Positions 7,840 to 16,148 are shown, counted from the first letter of the stretch. The stretch: DNA of 64,000 nt from Streptomyces tagetis (GCF_018069565.1 NZ_JAGPNL010000006.1:1-64000), one strand, 5' to 3'. Notes: a model not told the origin generated them from the letters alone. A program made the numbers and translations.

Positions 7840-10002
7840 ATGACCAGGGACAGCGCCGCGGCGGCGCCGGGCCGTTCCGGGCCGGGCGCCGGGCGGCCTG
7901 TCGACCCCGGGCCCTCCGGCTCGCGCTGGGAGCGCCTGCTGGAGGGCGGGCTGCTGCACGGCGGTGTCCAGGGCAGCCCCGTGCTGCGTCTCTTCATGCG
8001 CTGGGTGCGCCGCCCGCTGCTGCCCGTCATGCGGCTGTGGCGGCGCAACATCCAGCTCAAGGTCGTCGCCACCACCCTGCTGATGTCCCTGGGCGTCGTC
8101 CTGCTGCTCGGCTTCGTCGTCATCGGACAGGTCCGCAACGGACTGCTGGACGCCAAGGTGAAAGCGTCCCAGAGCCAGGCCACCGGCGGGTTCGCCGCGG
8201 CCAAGCAGAAGGCCGACGAGGCGGCGAGCACCACCACGGGCGACGACGGCGGCACGCCCGCGGACGGCCGCGCCCCGCAGAACGTCATCCAGTGGATGAG
8301 CGATCTGGTGAAATCGCTCTCCAGTGGCGGCCAGGGCGCCTTCGACGTGGTCACGCTGCCCGTGGGCGGCGACAGCGGCAGCGGGCGCGGACCGCGTGCC
8401 TCCGGCCTGGTCGATCCCTCGGCCAGCGTGCCCGAGGCGCTGCGGCAGCGGATCGACGGCAGTACGGCGGCGGCCCAGAGCTACACCCGGATCGTCTACA
8501 GCTCCGACCAGGGCTCCCAGCCCGCCCTGGTCATCGGCAAGCAGGTCAACGACCCCAACGGTGAGCCGTACCAGCTCTACTACCTCTTCCCGCTCACCCA
8601 GGAGGAGAAGTCCCTCAGCCTGGTCAAGGGCACTCTGGCGACGGCCGGGCTCTTCGTCGTCGTCCTGCTCGGGGCGATCGCCTGGCTCGTGGTGCGCCAG
8701 GTCGTCACGCCCGTGCGGATGGCGGCCGGCATCGCGGAGCGGCTCTCCGCCGGACGCCTCCAGGAACGGATGAAGGTCACCGGCGAGGACGACATCGCGC
8801 GGCTCGGCGAAGCCTTCAACAAGATGGCGCAGAACCTCCAGCTCAAGATCAACCAGTTGGAGGAGCTGTCGCGGATGCAGCGCCGCTTCGTCTCCGACGT
8901 CTCCCACGAGCTGCGGACGCCGCTGACCACCGTGCGGATGGCCGCCGACGTCATCCACGACGCGCGCGTGGACTTCGATCCGGTGACCGCGCGCTCCGCC
9001 GAACTCCTCGCCGACCAGCTCGACCGCTTCGAGACGCTCCTCGCGGACCTGCTGGAGATCAGCCGCTTCGACGCGGGCGCGGCGGCCCTGGAGGCCGACG
9101 CGATAGACCTGCGGGAGGTCGTCCGCCGGGTGGTCAGCGGCGCCGAACCGCTCGCCGAGCGCAAGGGCACGCGGATCGTCGTCATCGGCGACCAGCAGCC
9201 CGTCGTCGCCGAGGCGGACGCCCGCCGCGTCGAGCGGGTGCTGCGCAACCTCGTCGTCAACGCCGTCGAGCACGGCGAGGGCGAGGACGTCGTCGTCAAG
9301 CTCGCCGCGGCCGGCGGCGCGGTCGCCGTCGCCGTGCGCGACTACGGCGTAGGGCTCAAGCCCGGCGAGGCGACCCGGGTCTTCAGCCGGTTCTGGCGGG
9401 CGGACCCGGCCCGCGCCCGGACCACCGGCGGCACGGGCCTCGGGCTGTCGATCGCCCTGGAGGACGCGCGGCTGCACGGCGGCTGGCTCCAGGCGTGGGG
9501 CGAGCCCGGCGGCGGGTCACAGTTCCGGCTGACGCTGCCGAGGACCGCGGACGAGCCGCTGCGGGGCTCCCCGATCCCGCTGGAACCACCGGACTCCCGG
9601 CGCAACCGCGAACGCGACACCACCGACGCCCAGGACGCGGCCCCCTCCGACGGCTCCGACGCGGGACCGGCCGCGCCGGCCCGGACGGCGACCGCCGCGA
9701 CGGCCACGGCGACCGGCCGGGGACCGATACCCCCGCTGACCACCGCCGAGCCCCCGACGGCCGACCCCACCGCGCTGCCCGGCAACGGCGCGCGCGTGGT
9801 GGCCCGGCCCACCGCGGGAGCGCCGCGGCCGGACGGCACGGACGGCACGGACGGCACGGACGGCACGGACGCGCCGGACGAGACGGAGGAAGCGGACGAG
9901 GCGGAGCGCCCGGATACCGGGTACCGCCCGGACACCGGGAGCCGCCCGGACGCCGGGTCCGAGGACACGCACAGGCAAGGGGAGGCATCACGTGGGCGCT
10001 GA
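7840..10002 (+). CDS. mtrB: Sensor histidine kinase MtrB
   Basis: A 720-residue membrane sensor kinase. It has an N-terminal cytoplasmic tail, TM1 near residues 73-96 (VVATTLLMSLGVVLLLGFVV), an extracytoplasmic sensor of ~165 residues, TM2 near 266-288, a HAMP domain, the H-box FVSDVSHELRTPLTTVRM (phosphoacceptor His356) and an ATPase domain with N, G1 (DYGVGL) and G2 (GGTGLGLSI) boxes. After the kinase core (about residue 570) comes a ~150-residue disordered tail rich in Pro, Asp and Thr, with four exact DGT repeats encoded by a 9-bp tandem repeat and three similar RPDTGS-type units. The stop overlaps the lpqB start by 11 bases. Partner: MtrA. Confidence 0.96.
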   Translation: MTRDSAAAAPGRSGPGAGRPVDPGPSGSRWERLLEGGLLHGGVQGSPVLRLFMRWVRRPLLPVMRLWRRNIQLKVVATTLLMSLGVVLLLGFVVIGQVRNGLLDAKVKASQSQATGGFAAAKQKADEAASTTTGDDGGTPADGRAPQNVIQWMSDLVKSLSSGGQGAFDVVTLPVGGDSGSGRGPRASGLVDPSASVPEALRQRIDGSTAAAQSYTRIVYSSDQGSQPALVIGKQVNDPNGEPYQLYYLFPLTQEEKSLSLVKGTLATAGLFVVVLLGAIAWLVVRQVVTPVRMAAGIAERLSAGRLQERMKVTGEDDIARLGEAFNKMAQNLQLKINQLEELSRMQRRFVSDVSHELRTPLTTVRMAADVIHDARVDFDPVTARSAELLADQLDRFETLLADLLEISRFDAGAAALEADAIDLREVVRRVVSGAEPLAERKGTRIVVIGDQQPVVAEADARRVERVLRNLVVNAVEHGEGEDVVVKLAAAGGAVAVAVRDYGVGLKPGEATRVFSRFWRADPARARTTGGTGLGLSIALEDARLHGGWLQAWGEPGGGSQFRLTLPRTADEPLRGSPIPLEPPDSRRNRERDTTDAQDAAPSDGSDAGPAAPARTATAATATATGRGPIPPLTTAEPPTADPTALPGNGARVVARPTAGAPRPDGTDGTDGTDGTDAPDETEEADEAERPDTGYRPDTGSRPDAGSEDTHRQGEASRGR
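9832..9867 (+). repeat. 9-bp tandem repeat in the mtrB tail
   Basis: Four perfect copies of GACGGCACG encode Asp-Gly-Thr repeats in the disordered C-terminal tail of MtrB. The unit length is a multiple of three, so copy changes keep the frame. Confidence 0.85.
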
Positions 10003-11836
10003 CCGCGCGGGGAGCGGCCGGCGGGCACCGGTGCGCGCGGTGACGTACGCGGTCTGCGGCGTCGTCCTGCTCGCCGGGTGCGCGTCCATGCCCGACAGCG
10101 GCGACCTGCGGGGCGTGGAGTCGACGCCGCGGCAGGACCCGCAGGTGCGGGTCTTCGCCATGCCGCCGCGCGAGGACGCCTCGCCCGTGGACATCGTGCA
10201 GGGCTTCCTGGAGGCGCTGACCAGCGACGATCCGCACTACGAGACGGCCCGGAAGTACCTGACGGCGCAGGCAGCGAAGTCCTGGCGCCCGGAACGCTCC
10301 ACGGCCGTGCTCGCGGGCGCCCCCGGCACCGTCTCCGACCACTCGGGCAGCCGCGAGGAGGCGAACGACTACTCGGTCACCCTGACCGGCGCCCAGGTCG
10401 CCACGGTGGACGCCCAGCAGTCGTACGCGCCGGCGGAGGGCTCCTACCGCAAGCCGGTGCACCTCACCCGGGACGGCAAGAGCCGGCAGTGGCGGATCGA
10501 CGTGCCGCCGCAGGGCGTCGTCATGGGCAAGTCGGACTTCCAGCGCAACTACCTCTCCGTCAACAAGTACTACTTCGCCGCGAACACCGTCCCGGAGACG
10601 GCGTCCGGCACCGGCAGGCGCCCGGCGGCGGTCGCCGACCCGGTGTACGTGCGCCGGCGGGTGGACTCCATGACCCAGGTGGTGCGTTCCCTGGTCGAGG
10701 GGCCGACGCGGCTGATCGGGCCGGTGGTCCGGTCGAGCTTCCCGGCCGGGACGGCTCTGGCGCAGGGTGCCGCGCCGCTGACGCCGGACGACCGCAACAC
10801 GCTGACCGTGCCGCTGAACGAGCGGGCGGCGCGGGTGGGCGAGGACACGTGCGACGAGATGGCCGCCCAGCTCCTGTTCACCCTCCAGAGCCTCACGCCG
10901 GCCGTGGACGAGGTCGAGCTGCGTTCCGGCGGCACCCGGCTCTGCTCGCTCACCGACGACCGGGCCGAGGCGGTCGCCACCCGGGGGTCGGCCCAGCGGC
11001 CCGACTCCCTGTACTTCGTCGACGGGGAAGGGGGCCTGGTGCGGATCGCCGCCGGCAGCAACGGCACCCGCCCCGATCCGGTGCCCGGCCCGCTGGGCGA
11101 GGGCGAGACGGCCCTCGGCTCGGTGGCCGTCTCGCGCGACGAGCACCGGGCGGCCGGGGTCGGCGCCGACGGCAAGTCGCTGTACGTCGCCTCGCTGGAG
11201 CCGGGCGCTTCGCTCGGGGACCCGCTGCTGAGCAGCGCGGGCAAGGGTGAGGCGGACCGGCTGACGCCGCCGAGCTGGGACGCCCAGGGCGACCTGTGGA
11301 TCGCCGACAGGGACCCGGGAGCGGCCCGGCTGCTGGTCTTCACGGAGGGCGCGGGAGAGCCGGCTCAGGTGCGGACGCCGGGTCTGGACGGGCGTGTCCA
11401 GGCGGTGCGGGTCGCGGCCGACGGGGTGCGGATCGCGCTGATAGTCGAGAGGGACGGCAAGCGCTCGCTGCTCATCGGGCGGATCGAACGGGAGACGCGG
11501 GACGGGGAGGAGAACCCGACGGTCACCATCCTCGAACTGCGCTCCGCGACGCCCGAGCTGGAGGAGGTCACGGCCATGTCGTGGGCCGGCGACAGCCGGC
11601 TCGTGGTGGTCGGGCGCGAGCAGGGCGGCGTCCAGCAGATCGGATACGTGCAGGTCGACGGCTCCACACCCGAGGCGTCCGTGCCCGCCGCCCTCACCGG
11701 GGTGAAGGAGATCGCCGCGACGGAGGACGAGCGGCTCCCGCTGGTCGCCTACTCGGAGGACGCCATCGTCCGGCTGCCGTCCGGGATGCAGTGGCAGAAG
11801 GTGACGGAGGGGACCGCGCCGGTCTATCCGGGGTGA
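9992..11836 (+). CDS. lpqB: Lipoprotein LpqB, MtrB accessory
   Basis: A 614-residue secreted lipoprotein. The signal peptide (residues 12-29) ends in a lipobox, LAGC with Cys30. The next ~270 residues contain a GerMN-type domain (segments FLEALTSDDPHYETARKYL and SLVEGPTRL), followed by a beta-propeller-like half. The start is a GTG that overlaps the end of mtrB by 11 bases with an AGGGGAGG-type ribosome site, so it is translationally coupled. LpqB is known in actinobacteria to bind the extracytoplasmic domain of MtrB and tune MtrA signalling; the three-gene unit is conserved and complete here. Confidence 0.95.
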   Translation: MGADRAGSGRRAPVRAVTYAVCGVVLLAGCASMPDSGDLRGVESTPRQDPQVRVFAMPPREDASPVDIVQGFLEALTSDDPHYETARKYLTAQAAKSWRPERSTAVLAGAPGTVSDHSGSREEANDYSVTLTGAQVATVDAQQSYAPAEGSYRKPVHLTRDGKSRQWRIDVPPQGVVMGKSDFQRNYLSVNKYYFAANTVPETASGTGRRPAAVADPVYVRRRVDSMTQVVRSLVEGPTRLIGPVVRSSFPAGTALAQGAAPLTPDDRNTLTVPLNERAARVGEDTCDEMAAQLLFTLQSLTPAVDEVELRSGGTRLCSLTDDRAEAVATRGSAQRPDSLYFVDGEGGLVRIAAGSNGTRPDPVPGPLGEGETALGSVAVSRDEHRAAGVGADGKSLYVASLEPGASLGDPLLSSAGKGEADRLTPPSWDAQGDLWIADRDPGAARLLVFTEGAGEPAQVRTPGLDGRVQAVRVAADGVRIALIVERDGKRSLLIGRIERETRDGEENPTVTILELRSATPELEEVTAMSWAGDSRLVVVGREQGGVQQIGYVQVDGSTPEASVPAALTGVKEIAATEDERLPLVAYSEDAIVRLPSGMQWQKVTEGTAPVYPG

Positions 11837-11931
11837 CGGCACGGCCGGGACGCGGTGCCGCGAAGCGGGCTGCGCCGCTGTGACCTGGGCTGTTACGCAT
11901 GTGGGTGACGGCCGTCGCGCGGTGCGCCGGG

Positions 11932-11954
11932 TTGTCCACAGGGCGTTGTCCACA
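11932..11954 (+). promoter_or_regulatory. Pair of perfect DnaA boxes
   Basis: TTGTCCACA occurs at 11932-11940 and again at 11946-11954 in the same orientation, separated by GGGCG, with a 14-bp centre spacing. TTGTCCACA is the preferred Streptomyces DnaA box. The pair lies between lpqB and the ComF-family gene, 41 to 63 bases before the comF start codon. Confidence 0.7.
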
Positions 11955-11981
11955 GGCCCTGCGGGATGCGGCGGAGCCGTG

Positions 11982-11987
11982 CACAGT
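11982..11987 (+). promoter_or_regulatory. Weak -10 candidate for the ComF-family gene
   Basis: CACAGT matches the conserved A and T of a -10 element and is followed by 7 bases and the ATG at 11995, the same geometry as other leaderless starts in the window. The DnaA boxes lie directly upstream. Confidence 0.3.
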
Positions 11988-11994
11988 GGTCGTC

Positions 11995-12966
11995 ATGCGG
12001 GAGTGGTGGCGGGACCTCATGGACCTGGTGCTGCCGGCCGAGTGCGGAGGCTGCGGCACCACCAGGACGGTGCTGTGCGCGTCCTGCCGCGAGGCGCTGA
12101 GCGGGGCGGCGCCTCGCCGGGTGCGGCCGTCGCCGGAGCCGCCCGGACTGCCGCCGGTGCACGCGGCGGCGCCCTACGCGGACGAGGTGCGGGCCGTGCT
12201 CCTGGCCCACAAGGAGCGGGGCGCCCTGACCCTCGCGGGACCGCTCGGCACGGCCCTGGCGGGGGCGGTGCGGGCCGCACTGGGGCAGGCACGGGCGGGG
12301 CCGGGCGGTCAGACGCCGGGACGCGAGGCGGTACGGGTGCGCGCGGGGCCCGTGGTGCTCGTGCCGGTGCCGTCCGCGCGGAGGGCGGTGGCGGCACGCG
12401 GACACGACCCGGCGCGGCGGATCGCCCTCGCGGCGGCGGGCGGGCTGCGGCGGGCGGGGACACCGGCGCGGGTGCTCAGCGCCCTGCGGCAACGGCGGGC
12501 GGTGGCCGATCAGGCGGGGCTCGGCGCCCGTGAGCGCCGGCGCAACCTCGCCGGGGCGCTGGCGGTGGTGCCCGGAGCGGTCCGGTTGCTGGAGGGCGGC
12601 GGCCCGGTCGTCCTCGTCGACGACCTCATGACCACCGGGGCGACCCTGGCGGAGGCGGCGCGCGCGGTACGGGTGGCGATGCTCCCGCCCGTCCCGACGG
12701 CTCCACCGGGTGCGGCGGGGGCTGAACGCGGGGCGGCCCCGGCGACGTACGGAGGGACGTACGCAAGGGCGTCCGCAAGGGCCGGAAGGACACGCGGAAG
12801 GGGCGGATCGGCCGTGTATCCGGCGGCGGCAGGGGAAGGCAGAGAACAACGGACGAAGGGGCCGGTACGGACGGCCCCCCACGAAGGCGGTGATGCGATC
12901 CGTCGGCCGATCTACGCGGCGGTGGTCGCGTCGCCACCGGATTCCTTCGGAATAAACCGGAACTGA
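11995..12966 (+). CDS. ComF family phosphoribosyltransferase-like protein
   Basis: A 323-residue protein with an N-terminal zinc-finger-like cysteine set (CGGCGTTRTVLCASC, residues 18-32) and a phosphoribosyltransferase fold marked by VVLVDDLMTTGATLAEA, the PRPP-binding loop. In transformable bacteria ComFC helps DNA uptake; in actinobacteria the role is unknown. I chose ATG 11995, whose product starts MREWWRDLMDLVLP as in related proteins, over the longer frame. The C-terminus carries about 90 residues after the PRPP loop, a low-complexity Arg/Ala/Gly stretch ending in the better-conserved-looking VVASPPDSFGINRN. This looks like an insertion just before the natural end. The order lpqB-comF-hpf-secA matches mycobacteria. 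Confidence 0.85.
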   Translation: MREWWRDLMDLVLPAECGGCGTTRTVLCASCREALSGAAPRRVRPSPEPPGLPPVHAAAPYADEVRAVLLAHKERGALTLAGPLGTALAGAVRAALGQARAGPGGQTPGREAVRVRAGPVVLVPVPSARRAVAARGHDPARRIALAAAGGLRRAGTPARVLSALRQRRAVADQAGLGARERRRNLAGALAVVPGAVRLLEGGGPVVLVDDLMTTGATLAEAARAVRVAMLPPVPTAPPGAAGAERGAAPATYGGTYARASARAGRTRGRGGSAVYPAAAGEGREQRTKGPVRTAPHEGGDAIRRPIYAAVVASPPDSFGINRN

Positions 12967-13279
12967 TCGTTAACTTGCCGCGTTGCAGGTAATGAGGGAG
13001 TCAATTCACGGGAACGGAGGTACATCGCGTTAGAGGGTGACGACATCCGTCCGGGCGAGATATGTTCGGTTGAGAGGCAAAGCCGCAGGCCACACCTCGT
13101 ACACCGGAATGCCGTGCTGCGGGTTTCCCCGTCATCACCCGCACCGGTGGAGTGGAGTTCTCGTCCGTTGGGGAGGAGGTGGAAGTCACCGAGTCCGAGG
13201 CTCCGGAGCACACCGGAGCCTGGTGCGAAAGGGAGACGCTCCGCCAACGAAGCGGAGCGATCCGGGAACGGAGTTCTGC
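12967..13279 (+). other. Long leader/intergenic region upstream of hpf
   Basis: 313 bases without a convincing gene. The first 120 bases are relatively AT-rich (GTTAACTTGCCG and similar) and probably hold the promoter, but I could not assign a clear -35/-10 pair. The last 80 bases hold two consecutive hairpins and the ribosome-binding site of hpf. Confidence 0.6.
13198..13259 (+). promoter_or_regulatory. Two tandem hairpins in the hpf leader
   Basis: Hairpin 1: AGGCTCCGG (13198-13206) pairs with CCGGAGCCT (13213-13221), loop of 6. Hairpin 2: CGCTCCGC (13237-13244) pairs with GCGGAGCG (13252-13259), loop of 7. Both left arms carry CTCCG, complementary to the CGGAG of the hpf ribosome-binding site at about 13269-13273. 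Alternative pairing that hides the ribosome site is therefore possible. Regulation is inference. Confidence 0.45.
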
Positions 13280-13972
13280 GTGGACATCGTCGTCAAGGGC
13301 CGCAAGACCGAGGTGCCCGAGCGGTTCCGGAAGCACGTGGCCGAGAAGCTGAAGCTGGACAAGATCCAGAAGCTCGATGGCAAGGTGATCAGCCTCGACG
13401 TCGAGGTGTCCAAGGAGATGAATCCCCGCCAGGCCGACCGTTGCGACCGGGTGGAGATCACCCTCCGTTCGCGCGGACCGGTGATCCGGGCGGAGGCGGC
13501 GGCGAGCGACCCGTACGCGGCGCTCGACCTGGCCGCGGAGAAGCTCGACGCCCGGCTGCGCAAGCAGCACGACAAGCGCTACTCGCGGCGCGGTGCCCGC
13601 CGGATCTCGGCCGCCGAGGTCCCCCAGCACGTCCCGGACGCGGCGACCCTCAACGGGAACGGCGCTGTCGCCGCCCAGCAGGATCAGGCCGGCGTCCCGA
13701 CCAGGAAGATCGGCTCGCTGGAGGTCCAGGGCGACGGTCCCCTGATCGTCCGCGAGAAGACCCACGTCGCCGCGCCCATGACCCTCGACCAGGCTCTCTA
13801 CGAGATGGAGCTGGTCGGGCACGACTTCTACCTGTTCGTCGATTCGGAGACCAAGGAACCGAGTGTCGTCTACCGGCGGCACGCGTACGACTACGGGGTG
13901 ATCCACCTCAGCACGGACACGATGATCACGCAGGAGCTCTCCCCCGAGGCGGGCGACGCGCTCGGCGCCTGA
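13280..13972 (+). CDS. hpf: Long-form ribosome hibernation promoting factor
   Basis: A 230-residue HPF/RaiA protein. The N-terminal domain (residues 1-100, from MDIVVKGRKTEVPERFRKHV) has the beta-alpha-beta fold that binds the decoding centre of the 30S subunit. A linker follows, and then the C-terminal dimerisation domain typical of the long form (about residues 150-215, KTHVAAPMTLDQALYEMELV and FYLFVDSETKEPSVVYRR). It dimerises ribosomes into inactive 100S particles in stationary phase or stress. I chose GTG 13280, preceded by ACGGAG at a 6-base distance; the frame stays open far upstream but without HPF similarity. A GC hairpin follows the gene. Confidence 0.93.
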   Translation: MDIVVKGRKTEVPERFRKHVAEKLKLDKIQKLDGKVISLDVEVSKEMNPRQADRCDRVEITLRSRGPVIRAEAAASDPYAALDLAAEKLDARLRKQHDKRYSRRGARRISAAEVPQHVPDAATLNGNGAVAAQQDQAGVPTRKIGSLEVQGDGPLIVREKTHVAAPMTLDQALYEMELVGHDFYLFVDSETKEPSVVYRRHAYDYGVIHLSTDTMITQELSPEAGDALGA

Positions 13973-13993
13973 CCACGCCGGGTGGCAGTGAAG

Positions 13994-14032
13994 CGGTGCC
14001 CCTGGAGCGCGTGTGCGCCCCCAGGGGCACCG
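13994..14032 (+). terminator. Terminator after hpf
   Basis: CGGTGCCCCTGG (13994-14005) pairs perfectly with CCAGGGGCACCG (14021-14032) across a 15-base loop, 22 bases after the hpf stop. There is no T-tract. Confidence 0.6.
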
Positions 14033-14196
14033 GTGTGCGACGGTGCGCGAGGGCGTGCGACCCTTGCGCCGCCGTGCTCTGTCACCCCGGCGCCGGTCAG
14101 CATGGAATCATGGCGTCATCGGCCCAACCGGTGGGCCGTTGCCTTGGATTGGCGATGGCTCAGAAACGCGGGCCGCAGCCGTCAGGGGGAGGAACG

Positions 14197-14943
14197 ATGG
14201 CCAACAGTTTCGGACCGATGCAGGACGAAGGCGTCGTCGACGGCGTCGACGGCCTGGGCCCGGACGGAGGCTCGTCCCGCAAGGAACCCATCAGGGTCCT
14301 GGTCGTGGACGACCACGCCCTCTTCCGCCGCGGTCTGGAGATCGTGCTCGCGGCCGAGGAGGACATCCAGGTCGTGGGGGAGGCCGGCGACGGCGCGGAG
14401 GCCGTGGAGAAGGCCGCCGACCTGCTGCCGGACATCATCCTCATGGACGTGCGGATGCCCCGGCGGGGCGGTATCGAAGCCTGCACCTCCATCAAGGAGG
14501 TGGCCCCCAGCGCGAAGATCATCATGCTGACGATCAGCGACGAGGAGGCCGACCTCTACGACGCGATCAAGGCGGGGGCGACCGGCTACCTCCTCAAGGA
14601 GATCTCGACGGACGAGGTGTCCGCCGCCATCCGCGCGGTCGCCGACGGCCAGTCCCAGATCAGCCCGTCCATGGCGTCGAAGCTGCTCACCGAGTTCAAG
14701 TCGATGATCCAGCGGACCGACGAACGCCGGCTCGTGCCCGCGCCACGGCTCACCGACCGCGAGCTGGAGGTGCTCAAGCTCGTCGCCACGGGGATGAACA
14801 ACCGGGACATCGCCAAGGAGCTGTTCATCTCCGAGAACACCGTGAAGAACCACGTCCGCAACATCCTGGAGAAGCTCCAGCTCCACTCCCGGATGGAGGC
14901 CGTGGTCTACGCGATGCGGGAGAAGATCCTCGAAATCCACTGA
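14197..14943 (+). CDS. LuxR/NarL-type response regulator
   Basis: A 248-residue two-component response regulator. The receiver domain follows a ~30-residue Gly/Asp-rich N-terminal tail and shows VLVVDDHALFRRG (residues 34-46), the phosphoacceptor in IILMDVRMP (Asp84) and a TIS/K switch (MLTISDEEADL, YLLKEIS). The C-terminal LuxR-type helix-turn-helix reads LTDRELEVLKLVATGMNNRD and IAKELFISENTVKNHVRNI. The ATG at 14197 is preceded by GGGGGAGG, a strong ribosome site. No histidine kinase gene lies beside it, so it is an orphan regulator here. Target genes cannot be read from the sequence. Confidence 0.93.
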   Translation: MANSFGPMQDEGVVDGVDGLGPDGGSSRKEPIRVLVVDDHALFRRGLEIVLAAEEDIQVVGEAGDGAEAVEKAADLLPDIILMDVRMPRRGGIEACTSIKEVAPSAKIIMLTISDEEADLYDAIKAGATGYLLKEISTDEVSAAIRAVADGQSQISPSMASKLLTEFKSMIQRTDERRLVPAPRLTDRELEVLKLVATGMNNRDIAKELFISENTVKNHVRNILEKLQLHSRMEAVVYAMREKILEIH

Positions 14944-14958
14944 CCGCCCGGCGCGGGA

Positions 14959-16134
14959 TCAGGCGAGCAGCCGGGCCAGCTCCCGGGTGAGGGGCTCCCG
15001 CAGCTCCGGTGCCTCGACCCGCTCCAGGCGCACGTTCGTGCAGGCCACCCAGCCCGCGGCCTCGACCAGGGCCTGTGCTGCCGCCGGGACCGCCTTCGCG
15101 CCCTCCAGCGTGATCTGCTTGGCGACCAGCGTGCGCCCCTCGCGCGCCGGGTCCACGCGCCCGATGAGCTGCCCGCCCGCCAGGACCGGCATCGCGTAGT
15201 AGCCGTGCACCCGCTTCTGCCGGGGCACGTACGCCTCCAGGCGGTGGGTGAAGCCGAAGAGCCGCTCGGTGCGCGCCCGCTCCCACACCAGGGAGTCGAA
15301 GGGGGACAGCAGCGTCGTACGGTGCCGCCCGCGCGGTGGCGTCGCCAGGGCCTCCGGGTCCGCCCAGGCCGGCCGCGCCCACCCCGCCACCGTCACCGGG
15401 ACCAGCCCCGATTCCGCGATCACGGCGTCGACCTGCTCCCCCTTGAGCCGGTGGTAGTCGGCGATGTCGGCGCGGGTCCCCACACCCAGCGAGCGGCCCG
15501 CCAGCCGGACGAGCCGGCGCAGGCACTCGGCGTCGTCCAGGTCGTCGTGGAGCAGCGTGGCGGGCACGGCGCGCTCGGCGAGGTCGTAGACCCGCTTCCA
15601 GCCGCGGCGCTCGACGCAGACCACCTCGCCGTACATGAGGGCGCGCTCGACGGCGACCTTCGTGCCCGACCAGTCCCACCACTCGCTGGTCCGCTTCGCG
15701 CCGCCCAGCTCCGTCGCGGTGAGCGGACCCTCGGCGCGCAACTGCTCGACGACCTGGTCGTAGGCGCCGTCGGGCAGGGCGTGGTTCCAGTGCGGGCGGT
15801 CGCGGTAGGCGCGGCGGCGGAAGGCGAAGTGGGGCCACTCCTCGATGGGCAGGACGCAGGCCGCGTGGGACCAGTACTCGAAGGCGTGGGTGTCCTTCCA
15901 GTAGGCGTCCTCGACGCGCGTGCGGCCGACCGCGCCGAGGCGGGCGTACGGGATGAGTTCGTGGGAGCGGGCGAGGACCGAGATGGTGTCGAGCTGCACC
16001 GCGCCGAGGTGGCGCAGGACCCCGCGCACGCCGCCGCGGCGGTCGGGGGCGCCGAGGAAGCCCTGTGCGCGCAGCGCGATGCGGCGGGCTTCGTCGGCGG
16101 ACAGTTCCAGGGCGGGGGCCGGGAGTGTCGTCAT
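14959..16134 (-). CDS. AlkZ/YcaQ-like winged-helix DNA glycosylase
   Basis: A 391-residue protein of the HTH_42 superfamily (YcaQ/AlkZ), DNA glycosylases that open interstrand crosslinks or excise bulky alkylated bases. The N-terminal helix-turn-helix part contains HLGAVQLDTISVLARSHEL; its Q-L-D corresponds to the QxD catalytic motif of the AlkZ-like/YcaQ branch rather than the QxQ of azinomycin-resistance AlkZ. Three winged-helix repeats and a C-terminal beta-rich part follow, with LLSPFDSLVWERART-type residues conserved in the family. The ATG at 16134 is preceded by a TATCGT hexamer at 8 bases. It ends 15 bases from the convergent LuxR-type gene. A general DNA-damage role is likely. Confidence 0.8.
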   Translation of the reverse strand: MTTLPAPALELSADEARRIALRAQGFLGAPDRRGGVRGVLRHLGAVQLDTISVLARSHELIPYARLGAVGRTRVEDAYWKDTHAFEYWSHAACVLPIEEWPHFAFRRRAYRDRPHWNHALPDGAYDQVVEQLRAEGPLTATELGGAKRTSEWWDWSGTKVAVERALMYGEVVCVERRGWKRVYDLAERAVPATLLHDDLDDAECLRRLVRLAGRSLGVGTRADIADYHRLKGEQVDAVIAESGLVPVTVAGWARPAWADPEALATPPRGRHRTTLLSPFDSLVWERARTERLFGFTHRLEAYVPRQKRVHGYYAMPVLAGGQLIGRVDPAREGRTLVAKQITLEGAKAVPAAAQALVEAAGWVACTNVRLERVEAPELREPLTRELARLLA

Positions 16135-16142
16135 GGGTCCGC

Positions 16143-16148
16143 ACGATA
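16143..16148 (-). promoter_or_regulatory. Putative -10 of the AlkZ-like gene
   Basis: Read on the minus strand, TATCGT is followed by 8 bases and the ATG at 16134. It matches the -10 consensus and implies a leaderless or near-leaderless message. Confidence 0.4.

Noticed and set aside
12949..12971. SigR-type promoter (GGAAT ... GTT) upstream of hpf
   Set aside because: The spacing is 15 bases rather than the expected 18; a second GGAAT at 13106 has only 12. Neither fits the consensus.
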